Source: Emcibacteraceae bacterium
GTDB lineage: Bacteria > Pseudomonadota > Alphaproteobacteria > Sphingomonadales > Emcibacteraceae
Direction of reading: 5' to 3'
Length of the DNA stretch: 64,000 bases
NCBI GenBank assembly: GCA_041396985.1
Contig: JAWKXO010000003.1
Location: 372,001 to 436,000 of the forward strand
Shown here piece by piece: positions 51,750 through 60,206 of the stretch; the stretch's first letter is position 1, and each line of letters starts with the position of its first letter. The notes below the pieces were generated by a model. That model was not told the DNA's origin. It searched no databases and saw only the letters and a program-made list of their open reading frames with translations. The position numbers and the translations under genes were made by a program.

Positions 51750-51765
51750 TACTATTATAATAACA
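51750..51765. promoter_or_regulatory. Palindrome copy, MarR-type operator, site 3
   Basis: TACTATTATAATAACA, two mismatches to site 1, in the divergent region between the HD-domain operon and the amidohydrolase operon. Contains TATAAT. Confidence 0.6.
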
Positions 51766-51806
51766 GTAAATATAAAAATACAAGCTTGACTTCAACTTTT
51801 CTTTAC

Positions 51807-51822
51807 TGCTATTACAATAACA
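51807..51822. promoter_or_regulatory. Palindrome copy, MarR-type operator, site 4
   Basis: TGCTATTACAATAACA, two mismatches to site 1, 41 bp from site 3. TTGACT at 51786-51791 lies 15 bp upstream, and TACAAT inside the site can serve as -10 for the amidohydrolase operon. Confidence 0.6.
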
Positions 51823-51875
51823 CTTATATAATGATATTAAAATGGATATTCTCCATTAATCAGGAAGGATCAGGG

Positions 51876-52877
51876 ATGTTAATTGATTGTCATGCTCATG
51901 TCAGTGCGCCGGCAAAATTATGGGCTTATAAGGCGACTTTACTTGCTCATAGAGGTTCTCATGGCCGTGGTAAAGTCGTTATATCAGATGATGAAATGAT
52001 TGAAGCCCTTAATACCCCGCATATGGGACCTTATGGTCATCTTCCCTACTTAAAAGAAAACAGTATTGACAAGCAATGCATTTCCCCGCGCCCGTTTCAG
52101 ATGATGCATTCGGAAAGCCCGGCCAGGATTGTGGACTGGCTTCATGAAGAAGTAAATAATGTCATCTATCGCCAAACCCAGCTTTTTCCCGATATTTTCG
52201 TCGGGGTAGCAGGATTGTCCCAGGTTGCGGGTAGGCCGATTGAAGCCTCCCTCCCTGAGCTTGAGCGCTGTGTGAATGAGCTTGGCTTTAAAGGGTGTCT
52301 GCTTAACCCTGACCCGTATGAAAATGGCGGGCAGGAAGCGCCGGGACTAGGGGACCGATATTGGTACCCATTATATGAAAAACTGTGCGAACTTGATGTG
52401 CCCGCGCATATCCATAGTGCCGGGTCCCGTTCGGAGAGGACCCCATATTCACTTCATTTCATTAATGAAGAAACGATTGCGGTTCAGCACCTTCTTAAAT
52501 CCAGTGTTTATGATGATTTTCCGGATCTTAAAATAATCTGCTCCCACGGTGGCGGGGCTATCCCTTATCAGATCGGCCGTTTTGATTCAGCATCCATGCG
52601 CGGCAAGGGCCTTAGGTTCAGGGAAAAAGTGCGTAAATTATATTTCGATACAGTACTTTATTCTGAAGCCGCCCTTGAGCTGCTGATAAAGGAAATCGGC
52701 GCTGATCGGCTATTGTTCGGGGCGGAATGTCCCGGGGTGGGCTCAACCCATAATCCGGATACCGGAAGAACCTTTGATAATATAAAACCCTATATTGACG
52801 GGTTCGATTGGCTTGCAGACGAGGACCGCCAGGCAATATATTCAGGAAATGCAATAAAGGTATTTAACCTGGATTGA
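51876..52877 (+). CDS. LigJ-like amidohydrolase (4-oxalomesaconate hydratase family)
   Basis: A 333-residue amidohydrolase-2 protein. Start ATG at 51876 (MLIDCHAHVSAPAKLW) with AGGAAGG upstream. Metal motif DCHAH, then ELERCVNELGFKGCLLNPDP, YWYPLYEKLCELDVPAHIH and SHGGGAIPYQIGRF. These segments closely resemble LigJ of Sphingobium, which hydrates 4-oxalomesaconate to 4-carboxy-4-hydroxy-2-oxoadipate, the substrate of LigK/RraA aldolases. Gamma-resorcylate and ACMS decarboxylases share the fold and are alternatives. First gene of an operon continuing with the gentisate pathway. Confidence 0.85.
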   Translation: MLIDCHAHVSAPAKLWAYKATLLAHRGSHGRGKVVISDDEMIEALNTPHMGPYGHLPYLKENSIDKQCISPRPFQMMHSESPARIVDWLHEEVNNVIYRQTQLFPDIFVGVAGLSQVAGRPIEASLPELERCVNELGFKGCLLNPDPYENGGQEAPGLGDRYWYPLYEKLCELDVPAHIHSAGSRSERTPYSLHFINEETIAVQHLLKSSVYDDFPDLKIICSHGGGAIPYQIGRFDSASMRGKGLRFREKVRKLYFDTVLYSEAALELLIKEIGADRLLFGAECPGVGSTHNPDTGRTFDNIKPYIDGFDWLADEDRQAIYSGNAIKVFNLD

Positions 52878-52909
52878 TTGCAGGCGGAGATTTCAAAGGG
52901 ATAAATTTC

Positions 52910-53953
52910 ATGGCAGAAACACCAAAATCCGAAAAATTATCAAGCTTTAGTGAAAAAGTTACCAAGGATAATATCAGGCCGCTTTGGGATGTGCTGTCAA
53001 CTCTTGTAACGCCGGAACCCAAAAGCCGCTGTGAAGCCGCTTTATGGAAATATAGTTCTATACGCCCGGTGCTGATGGAAGCGGGCGGACTGCTCACAGC
53101 GAAAGAAGCAGAACGACGTGTTCTTATTTTGGAAAATCCAGGCATTCCAGGTGAGAGCAAAATAACAACGTCCCTTTATGCCGGCATTCAGCTGGTTCTG
53201 CCCGGGGAAATTGCGCCGGCGCATAAGCATTCGCAATCGGCCTTTCGTTTTGTGCTTGAAGGCGGTAATGGGGCTTATACGGCGGTTAATGGTGAAAAAG
53301 CCTATATGGAAGTCGGTGATCTTATTTTAACCCCAAGCGGCACCTGGCATGATCATGGTAATGAGAGCGATGATCCTGTGATCTGGCTGGATGGGCTTGA
53401 TATTCCGATTGTACAGTTTTTTGATACATCCTTTATGGAACATCATACCGAGGATGAGCATCCGCATGTTAAGTCAGACGGTGATTCACTGGCCCGTTAT
53501 GGCAGCGGCATGCTGCCAATGGATTATGAAGCCGAGATGCCGACATCGCCGGTTATCAAATATCCCTATTCAAGAACGAAACAGATATTGAATAAAATGA
53601 AGGAAACAAAGGATTGGGACCCCTGCCACGGTCTTAAACTGATGTATGTTAATCCTTCTGATGGAAAATCGGCCATGCCGACGCTAGGCGCTTATATGCA
53701 GCTTTTACCGGAAGGCTTTATTACGTCCTCTTACCGTTCAACCGATGCGACCATTTATTCAGTTGTGGAAGGAACCGGCAAAACCAAAATAGGTGACAAA
53801 ACATTGGAATGGGGGCCAAAGGATACTTTTGTTGTGCCCAGTTGGCATCACCATCAGCATATCGCGGATAGTGAATGTGTGTTATTCAGTTTTTCGGACC
53901 GTCCGGTTCAGAAAGCATTGGGTCTTTGGCGCGAAGATCGTGGAAACAGATAA
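52910..53953 (+). CDS. Gentisate 1,2-dioxygenase
   Basis: A 347-residue bicupin Fe(II) dioxygenase. Start ATG at 52910 (MAETPKSEKL) with AAGGG upstream. The first cupin shows EIAPAHKHSQSAFRFVLEG and GTWHDHGNE; the second shows SVVEGTGKTKIG and VPSWHHHQH. It opens gentisate between C1 and C2 to maleylpyruvate. The two following genes encode the isomerase and hydrolase that finish the pathway. Confidence 0.93.
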   Translation: MAETPKSEKLSSFSEKVTKDNIRPLWDVLSTLVTPEPKSRCEAALWKYSSIRPVLMEAGGLLTAKEAERRVLILENPGIPGESKITTSLYAGIQLVLPGEIAPAHKHSQSAFRFVLEGGNGAYTAVNGEKAYMEVGDLILTPSGTWHDHGNESDDPVIWLDGLDIPIVQFFDTSFMEHHTEDEHPHVKSDGDSLARYGSGMLPMDYEAEMPTSPVIKYPYSRTKQILNKMKETKDWDPCHGLKLMYVNPSDGKSAMPTLGAYMQLLPEGFITSSYRSTDATIYSVVEGTGKTKIGDKTLEWGPKDTFVVPSWHHHQHIADSECVLFSFSDRPVQKALGLWREDRGNR

Positions 53954-53974
53954 TTAAATCAGGAGAGTTATATA

Positions 53975-54661
53975 ATGGGTTATGTCTTTGAACCACCCGT
54001 CGTTTCAAGTGTTGCAATTCATGGAAGCAGTGATCGTTTTCCTGTGCGGCGCATTTTTTGCGTAGGGCGAAACTATGCGGCCCATGCCCGCGAAATGGGG
54101 CGTGACCCAGACCGTGAGCCGCCATTTTATTTCATGAAGCCGACGGATGCGCTGGTGGATAATGGTGTTGATGTTCCCTATCCTCCGCAAACAGGCAATC
54201 TTCATTATGAAGGCGAGCTTGTTGTGGCGATCGGTAAGGAATGCGTGAATGTCTCAACAGAAAAGGCTCTTGATTATGTCTATGGTTATGCGGTGGGCAA
54301 TGATCTGACCCGTCGTGATCTTCAACTTGATGCCCGTGAAAAGGGGCGCCCCTGGGATACGGGAAAAGGATTTGATAATTCGGCGCCGTGTTCGGAAATA
54401 CATACGGTTGATCAGGTCGGTCATATTGCGGATGCCCGGATATGGCTTTCGGTCAATGGGGACATAAAACAGGACAGTAATGTCAATAAGCTGATCTGGT
54501 CAGTGCCGGAAGTGATTGCCAATCTGTCAGGGTTGTTTACACTGGAACCCGGTGATCTGATATATACCGGAACCCCGGAAGGGGTCGGCTCGGTTGTCGC
54601 CGGTGATGTCATCCGTGTCGGTGTAGAAGGCCTTACAGAATTGGAGACGAAAATTGTCTGA
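53975..54661 (+). CDS. Fumarylpyruvate hydrolase (FAH family)
   Basis: A 228-residue FAH-family hydrolase: RIFCVGRNYAAHAREMGRDP, metal ligands in HYEGELVVAIG, NDLTRRDLQLDAREKGRPWD and IYTGTPEGVGSV. The NagK-like length and motifs indicate cleavage of fumarylpyruvate to fumarate and pyruvate. It overlaps the isomerase gene by 8 nt. Confidence 0.92.
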   Translation: MGYVFEPPVVSSVAIHGSSDRFPVRRIFCVGRNYAAHAREMGRDPDREPPFYFMKPTDALVDNGVDVPYPPQTGNLHYEGELVVAIGKECVNVSTEKALDYVYGYAVGNDLTRRDLQLDAREKGRPWDTGKGFDNSAPCSEIHTVDQVGHIADARIWLSVNGDIKQDSNVNKLIWSVPEVIANLSGLFTLEPGDLIYTGTPEGVGSVVAGDVIRVGVEGLTELETKIV

Positions 54662-55301
54662 TATTATTTTACATGGTATGTGGCGCAGCTCTGCTTCCTA
54701 CAGGGTGCGTATTGCCTTAAATTTAAAAGGGTTAGACTATCAGCAGAAAAATTATGTTCTGGCCAATAAAGAACATAAGACGGCAGAATTTTTATCAAAA
54801 AATCCGCAAGGATTAATTCCTGCACTTGAAGTTGATGGAAAAGTCATAACCCAGTCACTGACTATTATTGAATATCTGGATCATATAAAAGCGGAAAACA
54901 GACTATTGCCGCTTGATGTGGATGAAAGAGCACGGGTACAGTCAATCGCCTATGCCATTGCCTGTGAAATCCATCCGCTTAATAACCTTCGCGTGCTACA
55001 ATATCTGAAAAATGATATGGGACAGGATCAGGACAGTATCAATAAGTGGTACAGACATTGGGTGGCCGTTGAATTTACCGCGCTGGAAAATAAATTATCA
55101 TCCGATCCGGCAACCGGGAATTATTGCCATGGGGACAAGCCGGGCTTTGCCGATTGTTTCCTTATTCCGCAAATTTATAATGCACAAAGATTTGACTGTG
55201 ATCTGTCGGGATTTCCGACACTTATGCGCATTAACAAGGCATGTCTGGAAATGAATGCGTTTAAGGAGGCAATACCGGAAAATCAGCCAGATGCCCCCTA
55301 A
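54654..55301 (+). CDS. Maleylpyruvate isomerase (zeta-class GST)
   Basis: A 215-residue zeta-class glutathione transferase: WRSSASYRVRIALNLKGLDY (catalytic Ser in SSASYRVR), NPQGLIPALEVDGKVITQSL and a C-terminal helical domain with CHGDKPGFADCFLIPQ. Maleylpyruvate and maleylacetoacetate isomerases share this form; the setting between gentisate genes decides for maleylpyruvate to fumarylpyruvate. Confidence 0.92.
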   Translation: MSDIILHGMWRSSASYRVRIALNLKGLDYQQKNYVLANKEHKTAEFLSKNPQGLIPALEVDGKVITQSLTIIEYLDHIKAENRLLPLDVDERARVQSIAYAIACEIHPLNNLRVLQYLKNDMGQDQDSINKWYRHWVAVEFTALENKLSSDPATGNYCHGDKPGFADCFLIPQIYNAQRFDCDLSGFPTLMRINKACLEMNAFKEAIPENQPDAP

Positions 55302-55326
55302 AAAACTAGTAAGAATGAGGGGATGA

Positions 55327-56832
55327 TTAATAGTCCCCTTCAAGCTCAAGGAAATCAGCAATCAGGCTGCGGGCGTGGCTTAAGTCCGTATTGCGCCAGG
55401 CATTGGCAACCATCACATTCGGGTCGCCCGAATGAAGGCGCTCATACATTTGCTGCCGGGCACCATATCCATCACCGCTCAAATCCCAGGCAAATTTGCA
55501 AAGCTTATGACGATCCATTGGTGAACTGTCCTTACCACGCATATAGACATCCAGATATTCTTTAATTTCCGGATTGTTCCAGTCCTCGGCTGTCGGCAGG
55601 AAAATAAGTGAACTGGTGCCAATATGTTCAATCAGCTCGATGAAACGCTCTGAAACCATTGTTGTAAAAGACCGCCTTTCCGGTGCCAGCGCCGGTTTAT
55701 AATTCCCGGCCGCTGTTTTGGTTGCTTTAATCATGGATAGCTCAAAACTTGATTTAATCGCCCCCATATAAGTGCACATTTCACCGAGCTTGGCGATCAC
55801 TTCCGGGCGATTGAGAACGCCAGACGTTTTGGCGAGCATTTCAGCAATGGCACAAAGAATTTCCAGGCGGAGAATGGTCAGGGACCCACCGGCAAAACTG
55901 GCCCAGGTCATGACGTTCGACCTGAAAAGCTGGTTGGCTTTTAGTGGTTCGCGATATAGGAAAATCCGTTCCCAAGGGATAAAGACATCATCAAAAATAA
56001 TCAGGCTGTCCACTTCGTCATAAACGGCAGATGCAGGATGGTCAAGCGGGTTACGGCCACCATGGGCTTCACGGGCAATTTGGCTTAATCCCGGCGCATC
56101 GCAGGGAACAGTAAACCAGATGGCAAATTCTTTTTCGTCTTCTTTAAAGCCATAAGTCGGGCATATCATGATTTCGTTGGAATAAAGGCCGAATGTATTA
56201 AAACGTGCGCCGCGAACGATAATGCCATCATCACGTTCCTTAACAACGCGCACACAGCGGTCAGGGTCCTGGCTCGGACGCAATGATTTATCCATGCAGG
56301 GGTCATGTAGTCCATGGGAAAGACACAAATCATTCTGACGGGCAAATTTTAAGTAATCAGCGGCATTCTGGCCAAATGCCGGATTGAGTTTTGCCAGTTC
56401 ATGACGGATGTCATACATCCCCACTGTCATTCCGGCTACAAAATCGGGCAGTCGGCCAAGCATTCCCATAGCATCATTGACCCAAACGTCAGTGTTGGTT
56501 CTTTTTGCGGCCAGAATTTCTTTTGTATCCGGAACAGCATAGGAATATGAGCAGCGAACACCATCTTCATCAATAAAGCTCATTTTATCCTGATATTCGG
56601 GTTCATGCTGTTTGTCATAACTTTCAGCAATTTTATGGGCCATTTTTGAAAATATCGGGTGGGTTGTGACATCTTTTACACGTTCACCTTTATAAAAAAC
56701 AACGCGATCATCGCGGAGGCTTTCAAGAAATTCGGCACCATTCTTTACGCCTTTTCCCTTAATGTTTTTGTAAGAGGACATTTTTACGTCCCGCTCAACT
56801 GCAGGTTTGTCCAGGGTTGTTTTTATATCCAT
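55327..56832 (-). CDS. hpaB: HpaB-type flavin-dependent aromatic monooxygenase, oxygenase component
   Basis: A 501-residue member of the 4-hydroxyphenylacetate 3-monooxygenase (HpaB/PvcC) family with acyl-CoA-dehydrogenase fold: RDDRVVFYKGERVKDVTTHP at the N-terminus, GLHDPCMDKS, VRGARFNTFGLYSNE and DDVFIPWERIFLYRE. It uses reduced FAD from a partner reductase to ortho-hydroxylate a phenol. The MarR-fused reductase at 45632-46558 is the likely partner, though it is 9 kb away. Start ATG 56832 with GGAG upstream. Convergent with the isomerase gene; a perfect operator lies upstream. Confidence 0.92.
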   Translation of the reverse strand: MDIKTTLDKPAVERDVKMSSYKNIKGKGVKNGAEFLESLRDDRVVFYKGERVKDVTTHPIFSKMAHKIAESYDKQHEPEYQDKMSFIDEDGVRCSYSYAVPDTKEILAAKRTNTDVWVNDAMGMLGRLPDFVAGMTVGMYDIRHELAKLNPAFGQNAADYLKFARQNDLCLSHGLHDPCMDKSLRPSQDPDRCVRVVKERDDGIIVRGARFNTFGLYSNEIMICPTYGFKEDEKEFAIWFTVPCDAPGLSQIAREAHGGRNPLDHPASAVYDEVDSLIIFDDVFIPWERIFLYREPLKANQLFRSNVMTWASFAGGSLTILRLEILCAIAEMLAKTSGVLNRPEVIAKLGEMCTYMGAIKSSFELSMIKATKTAAGNYKPALAPERRSFTTMVSERFIELIEHIGTSSLIFLPTAEDWNNPEIKEYLDVYMRGKDSSPMDRHKLCKFAWDLSGDGYGARQQMYERLHSGDPNVMVANAWRNTDLSHARSLIADFLELEGDY

Positions 56833-56897
56833 AAGAATCTCCAATTTTTAGTCTGAAGAAATTCTATATGGTTTGTAACTGTGGATCAAGAAAAAAG

Positions 56898-56913
56898 TGT
56901 TATTATAATAACA
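56898..56913. promoter_or_regulatory. Perfect 16-bp palindrome, MarR-type operator, site 5
   Basis: TGTTATTATAATAACA, identical to site 1, 66 bp upstream of the HpaB-type gene start. On the minus strand a weak -35 TTATCA lies 15 bp upstream of it and TATTAT/TATAAT inside can act as -10. Confidence 0.8.
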
Positions 56914-57026
56914 TTAAAATTACAATTATGATAATGTTAATTTTTTTCCTTTATTTATGTCATTGGCCAAAGGTAATAAGGCTTGGTGAGTAGAAATAAA
57001 CATGTGACACTATTTTTTATTCATCA

Positions 57027-57054
57027 TTGATAATATGGACTTCCTATGTATATT
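57027..57054 (+). promoter_or_regulatory. Possible promoter of the type I secretion operon
   Basis: TTGATA (57027-57032), 16-bp spacer, TATATT (57049-57054), 32 nt before the TolC-type gene start. Confidence 0.35.
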
Positions 57055-57085
57055 ATGGAAAAAATAAATTCGGGTATGAAGATTT

Positions 57086-58456
57086 ATGGATAAGAAACAT
57101 TGGGGGCTACGTCTGGTTATTCTGTTATTGTCATTAATAATGCCATTGGTAATTCAGGCGCAGGAACATAATGAAAATGATGAAATACCCTTTGATGGTA
57201 ACCCGACCTATTCACAGACATTTAAAGAAAATATTTCCAGTGCTGTCGCAACGCATCCAAGAATAGCGGCGGCGATCGCCCAGCGCGATGAACAAAGATA
57301 TGTGGAGGATGAAGCGAGAGCCGGCCTCTACCCGCATTTGGAAGTGGGGCTTACAGGACGTCACAGACTTGCCGATAATTTTGAGGATCGCTTTGATAAT
57401 ATTACGCAGCGTAGCTTACGTGATACGGCGGCCAACGTTACCGTGACAGGGCGCCAGCTGCTTTATGACGGAGGTAGTACCTCAAGTAAAATTGCCAGTG
57501 CAAAATATGCTTTTTCTGCTGCCCATGAAGAATATAGCATGGAGGCCTCTGGAGTGGCACTGGCCGCAATAGAAACACATTATACTGTGTTGCTGCAGAG
57601 AATGAGGAAGGCTTATCATCAGGAGAATGTTGATAGGCACCGGGAAATTCTGGATATGGTCAACGAGCGCTTCAAAAGCGGACGAGGGCCAAACCGTGAT
57701 GTAACACTGATGGAGTCGCGACTTGCCATTGCCGAGACTGAACAATCACGGGTTCAGATGGATCTGGAAGAGGCGATTAGTAATTATGTTGAGGTATATA
57801 ATTTTGCACCGGAAAACCTGAAAAGACCGGCACTTGTGCTAAATATCCCGACTACGGAAAATGAGGCCTTGGAAATTGGATTTCAAAATAATCCTATGCT
57901 GGTCATGGCCTCTTCACAGTCACTTTCTTCGAAAGAATATATGAATTCAATACGTGCTGAAAGACTGCCAAGTGTTTCGGTTGAGCTGGCAGCTACAAAG
58001 TATGATCTTGAACGGGGAAATCCGGATTATGATGTAACCGGACGCGTGGTGATCAATTACAGCCTTTATAATGGTGGTGCCAGCTCAGCGCGGATATCCC
58101 GTTCCCTTAAAAGCTATGAACGAACACGCCACTCCGAAGATAATATAAATCGGGAAGTGAACCGGAATATTAAAGTGGCTTATCAGAGTATGGAAAGTCA
58201 GGCGCGTCAGGTTATCAGCCTGCAAAAAGCCATGGAGGCCAGCCGGATTAATCGCGATCAGACCAGAGAGCAATTTGAAGTGACAGGTGGAAGTCTATTT
58301 AATCTTCTGGAGGCTGAGAAAGAGCATCAGAATGCAAAGGAACAGCATCTTGCTGGTGTTATAGATTATGATATTGCACAATTCAGGTTACTTGATGCAA
58401 TGGGAACTTTGCTGCCCGCTCTAAATATACTTATTAATAAGGTTGGCGATGAGTGA
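57086..58456 (+). CDS. TolC-family outer membrane protein of a type I secretion system
   Basis: A 456-residue protein with a Sec signal (LRLVILLLSLIMPLVIQAQ) and two OEP repeats forming the TolC fold; long helical segments are evident (residues about 60-240 and 265-440), with ATHPRIAAAIAQRDEQRYVED and TGRQLLYDGGST typical of the LapE/TolC type I secretion branch. Provides the outer-membrane duct. Its end overlaps the start of the ABC gene by 8 nt. Confidence 0.92.
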   Translation: MDKKHWGLRLVILLLSLIMPLVIQAQEHNENDEIPFDGNPTYSQTFKENISSAVATHPRIAAAIAQRDEQRYVEDEARAGLYPHLEVGLTGRHRLADNFEDRFDNITQRSLRDTAANVTVTGRQLLYDGGSTSSKIASAKYAFSAAHEEYSMEASGVALAAIETHYTVLLQRMRKAYHQENVDRHREILDMVNERFKSGRGPNRDVTLMESRLAIAETEQSRVQMDLEEAISNYVEVYNFAPENLKRPALVLNIPTTENEALEIGFQNNPMLVMASSQSLSSKEYMNSIRAERLPSVSVELAATKYDLERGNPDYDVTGRVVINYSLYNGGASSARISRSLKSYERTRHSEDNINREVNRNIKVAYQSMESQARQVISLQKAMEASRINRDQTREQFEVTGGSLFNLLEAEKEHQNAKEQHLAGVIDYDIAQFRLLDAMGTLLPALNILINKVGDE

Positions 58457-60206
58457 AAATAAAAAAACAGGCACAGAATTGCTAAATAAAAACCATTGGT
58501 TTTGGGGAGCATTTCATCAGAACTGGTGGACATACGGGCAGATTATTCTTGCGGCGATTATGATTAACTTCTTTTCGCTCGGCAGTTCAATTTTTATTAT
58601 GACTGTCTATGACCGTGTCATTCCCAATAATGCGGTGGAGAGTCTGGTCGCACTTTGCATTGGTATGATTATTCTGATCAGTTTTGATTTCCTGCTTAAA
58701 TTTCTTCGGGCCTATTTTATTGATTCAGCCGGGCAAAAAGTTGATCTGAAAGTGGCAAAAGGTATTTTTGACAGGATTATGAAATTAAAACTGGCTTCAC
58801 AAAAAGGATCAACCGGGCGGTTGGTCAATATTGTCCGCGAATTTGAAAGCCTGCGTGATTTCTGTACCTCGGCCTCATTGGCAACTTTGGTTGATATACC
58901 TTTTATTCTGTTATTCCTGACAGTAATTATCATCATCGGTGGTCCTGTCGCTATCGTTCCGGCGCTGGCCATTCCGATTGTGTTGTTTATCGGCATTTTC
59001 ATTCAGCCGTTTCTGTCGCGGTTTTCCAGTGAAGGTATGCAACAGGGGCACAGCAAACAGGGCACTTTGGTTGAGATGGTTTCCGGACTTGAAACATTAA
59101 AAAGTCTCGGGTCCGACAAGTTATTTCATGATCGCTGGGAAAAGGCCGTTGACCAGCATTCAAGTATCAGTCTTAAATCCCGAATGTTCAGCCAGATCGC
59201 TATCAACAGCGCCGCAACAGCGCAGCAGGTTGCACAAATTGGAATAGTCGCTGTTGGTTTTGCCAGGATTATGGATGGTGAAATGTCGATGGGGGCGCTG
59301 ATTGCCTGTGTCATTATTTCAGGGAGATGTCTTGCCCCGCTCGGTCAGCTTGCCAATCTGCTGACACGCTATAACCATGCCAAGACGGCTTATCATGCAC
59401 TTGATAATCTGATGGCGGAACCCAGTGAGGATGCTGAAGGGCGCGATTTTATCCGCCGGAACAATATCAAAGGTAAACTTGAATTTCAGAATGTAAGCTT
59501 TAAATATCCCGGAGCCACAGGAAAGGTTCTGGAAAATGTTTCCTTCAAAGTGGAAGCGGGTGAGAAAGTTGCAATATTAGGGACAATAGGGTCCGGAAAA
59601 AGCACGATCCTTAGAATTGCTGCGGGGCTATATGAACCTGACGATGGGGCCGTACTCCTGGATGATACGGATATTCGGCAGATCATTCCTGAAGATCTCC
59701 GTAAAAATATGGCAATGGTCTTACAGGATGTTTTTCTTTTTTCAGGCAGCATCAAGGAAAATATCACAATGGGCGACCCGCAGATCAGCGATGACGATAT
59801 ATTGCATGCGGCAGAAATTAGCGGTGTACAGGACTTTCTGGGTGGACTGCCCAATGGGTATGATCTGCAGCTGCGTGACCGTGGCGATGGTCTTTCAGGC
59901 GGGCAGAAGCAGTCATTGGCCATATGTCGGGCCCTGGTCAGAAAATCACCTATTCTGATGATGGATGAACCGACAAGCTCCATGGACACGGGCTCTGAAC
60001 AAAAGCTTATTTACCGGCTAAAGGAAGAACTTAAGGAAAAAACCCTGCTGGTGGTCACGCACAGACCAACCATGCTGGAGCTTGTTGACCGCATCATCGT
60101 TATTGAAAAGGGTAAAGTTGTCGCCAATGGCCCCAAGGATGATGTGATCAGAATGCTAACACCCAAAGGGAGCGATCCCAATCTGGCAAAACGGGGGAAA
60201 GCATGA
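58449..60206 (+). CDS. Type I secretion ABC transporter, permease/ATPase
   Basis: A 585-residue ABC exporter half-molecule: five to six TM helices (about 35-310), then the ATPase with Walker A GTIGSGKST near residue 380, signature LSGGQKQSLAICRA and Walker B ILMMDEPTSSMD. It lacks an N-terminal C39 peptidase domain, and it matches the LapB/RTX exporter branch. Start ATG 58449 with AAGG upstream; a TTG 6 nt earlier is less likely. Overlaps the HlyD gene by 4 nt. Confidence 0.94.
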   Translation: MSENKKTGTELLNKNHWFWGAFHQNWWTYGQIILAAIMINFFSLGSSIFIMTVYDRVIPNNAVESLVALCIGMIILISFDFLLKFLRAYFIDSAGQKVDLKVAKGIFDRIMKLKLASQKGSTGRLVNIVREFESLRDFCTSASLATLVDIPFILLFLTVIIIIGGPVAIVPALAIPIVLFIGIFIQPFLSRFSSEGMQQGHSKQGTLVEMVSGLETLKSLGSDKLFHDRWEKAVDQHSSISLKSRMFSQIAINSAATAQQVAQIGIVAVGFARIMDGEMSMGALIACVIISGRCLAPLGQLANLLTRYNHAKTAYHALDNLMAEPSEDAEGRDFIRRNNIKGKLEFQNVSFKYPGATGKVLENVSFKVEAGEKVAILGTIGSGKSTILRIAAGLYEPDDGAVLLDDTDIRQIIPEDLRKNMAMVLQDVFLFSGSIKENITMGDPQISDDDILHAAEISGVQDFLGGLPNGYDLQLRDRGDGLSGGQKQSLAICRALVRKSPILMMDEPTSSMDTGSEQKLIYRLKEELKEKTLLVVTHRPTMLELVDRIIVIEKGKVVANGPKDDVIRMLTPKGSDPNLAKRGKA

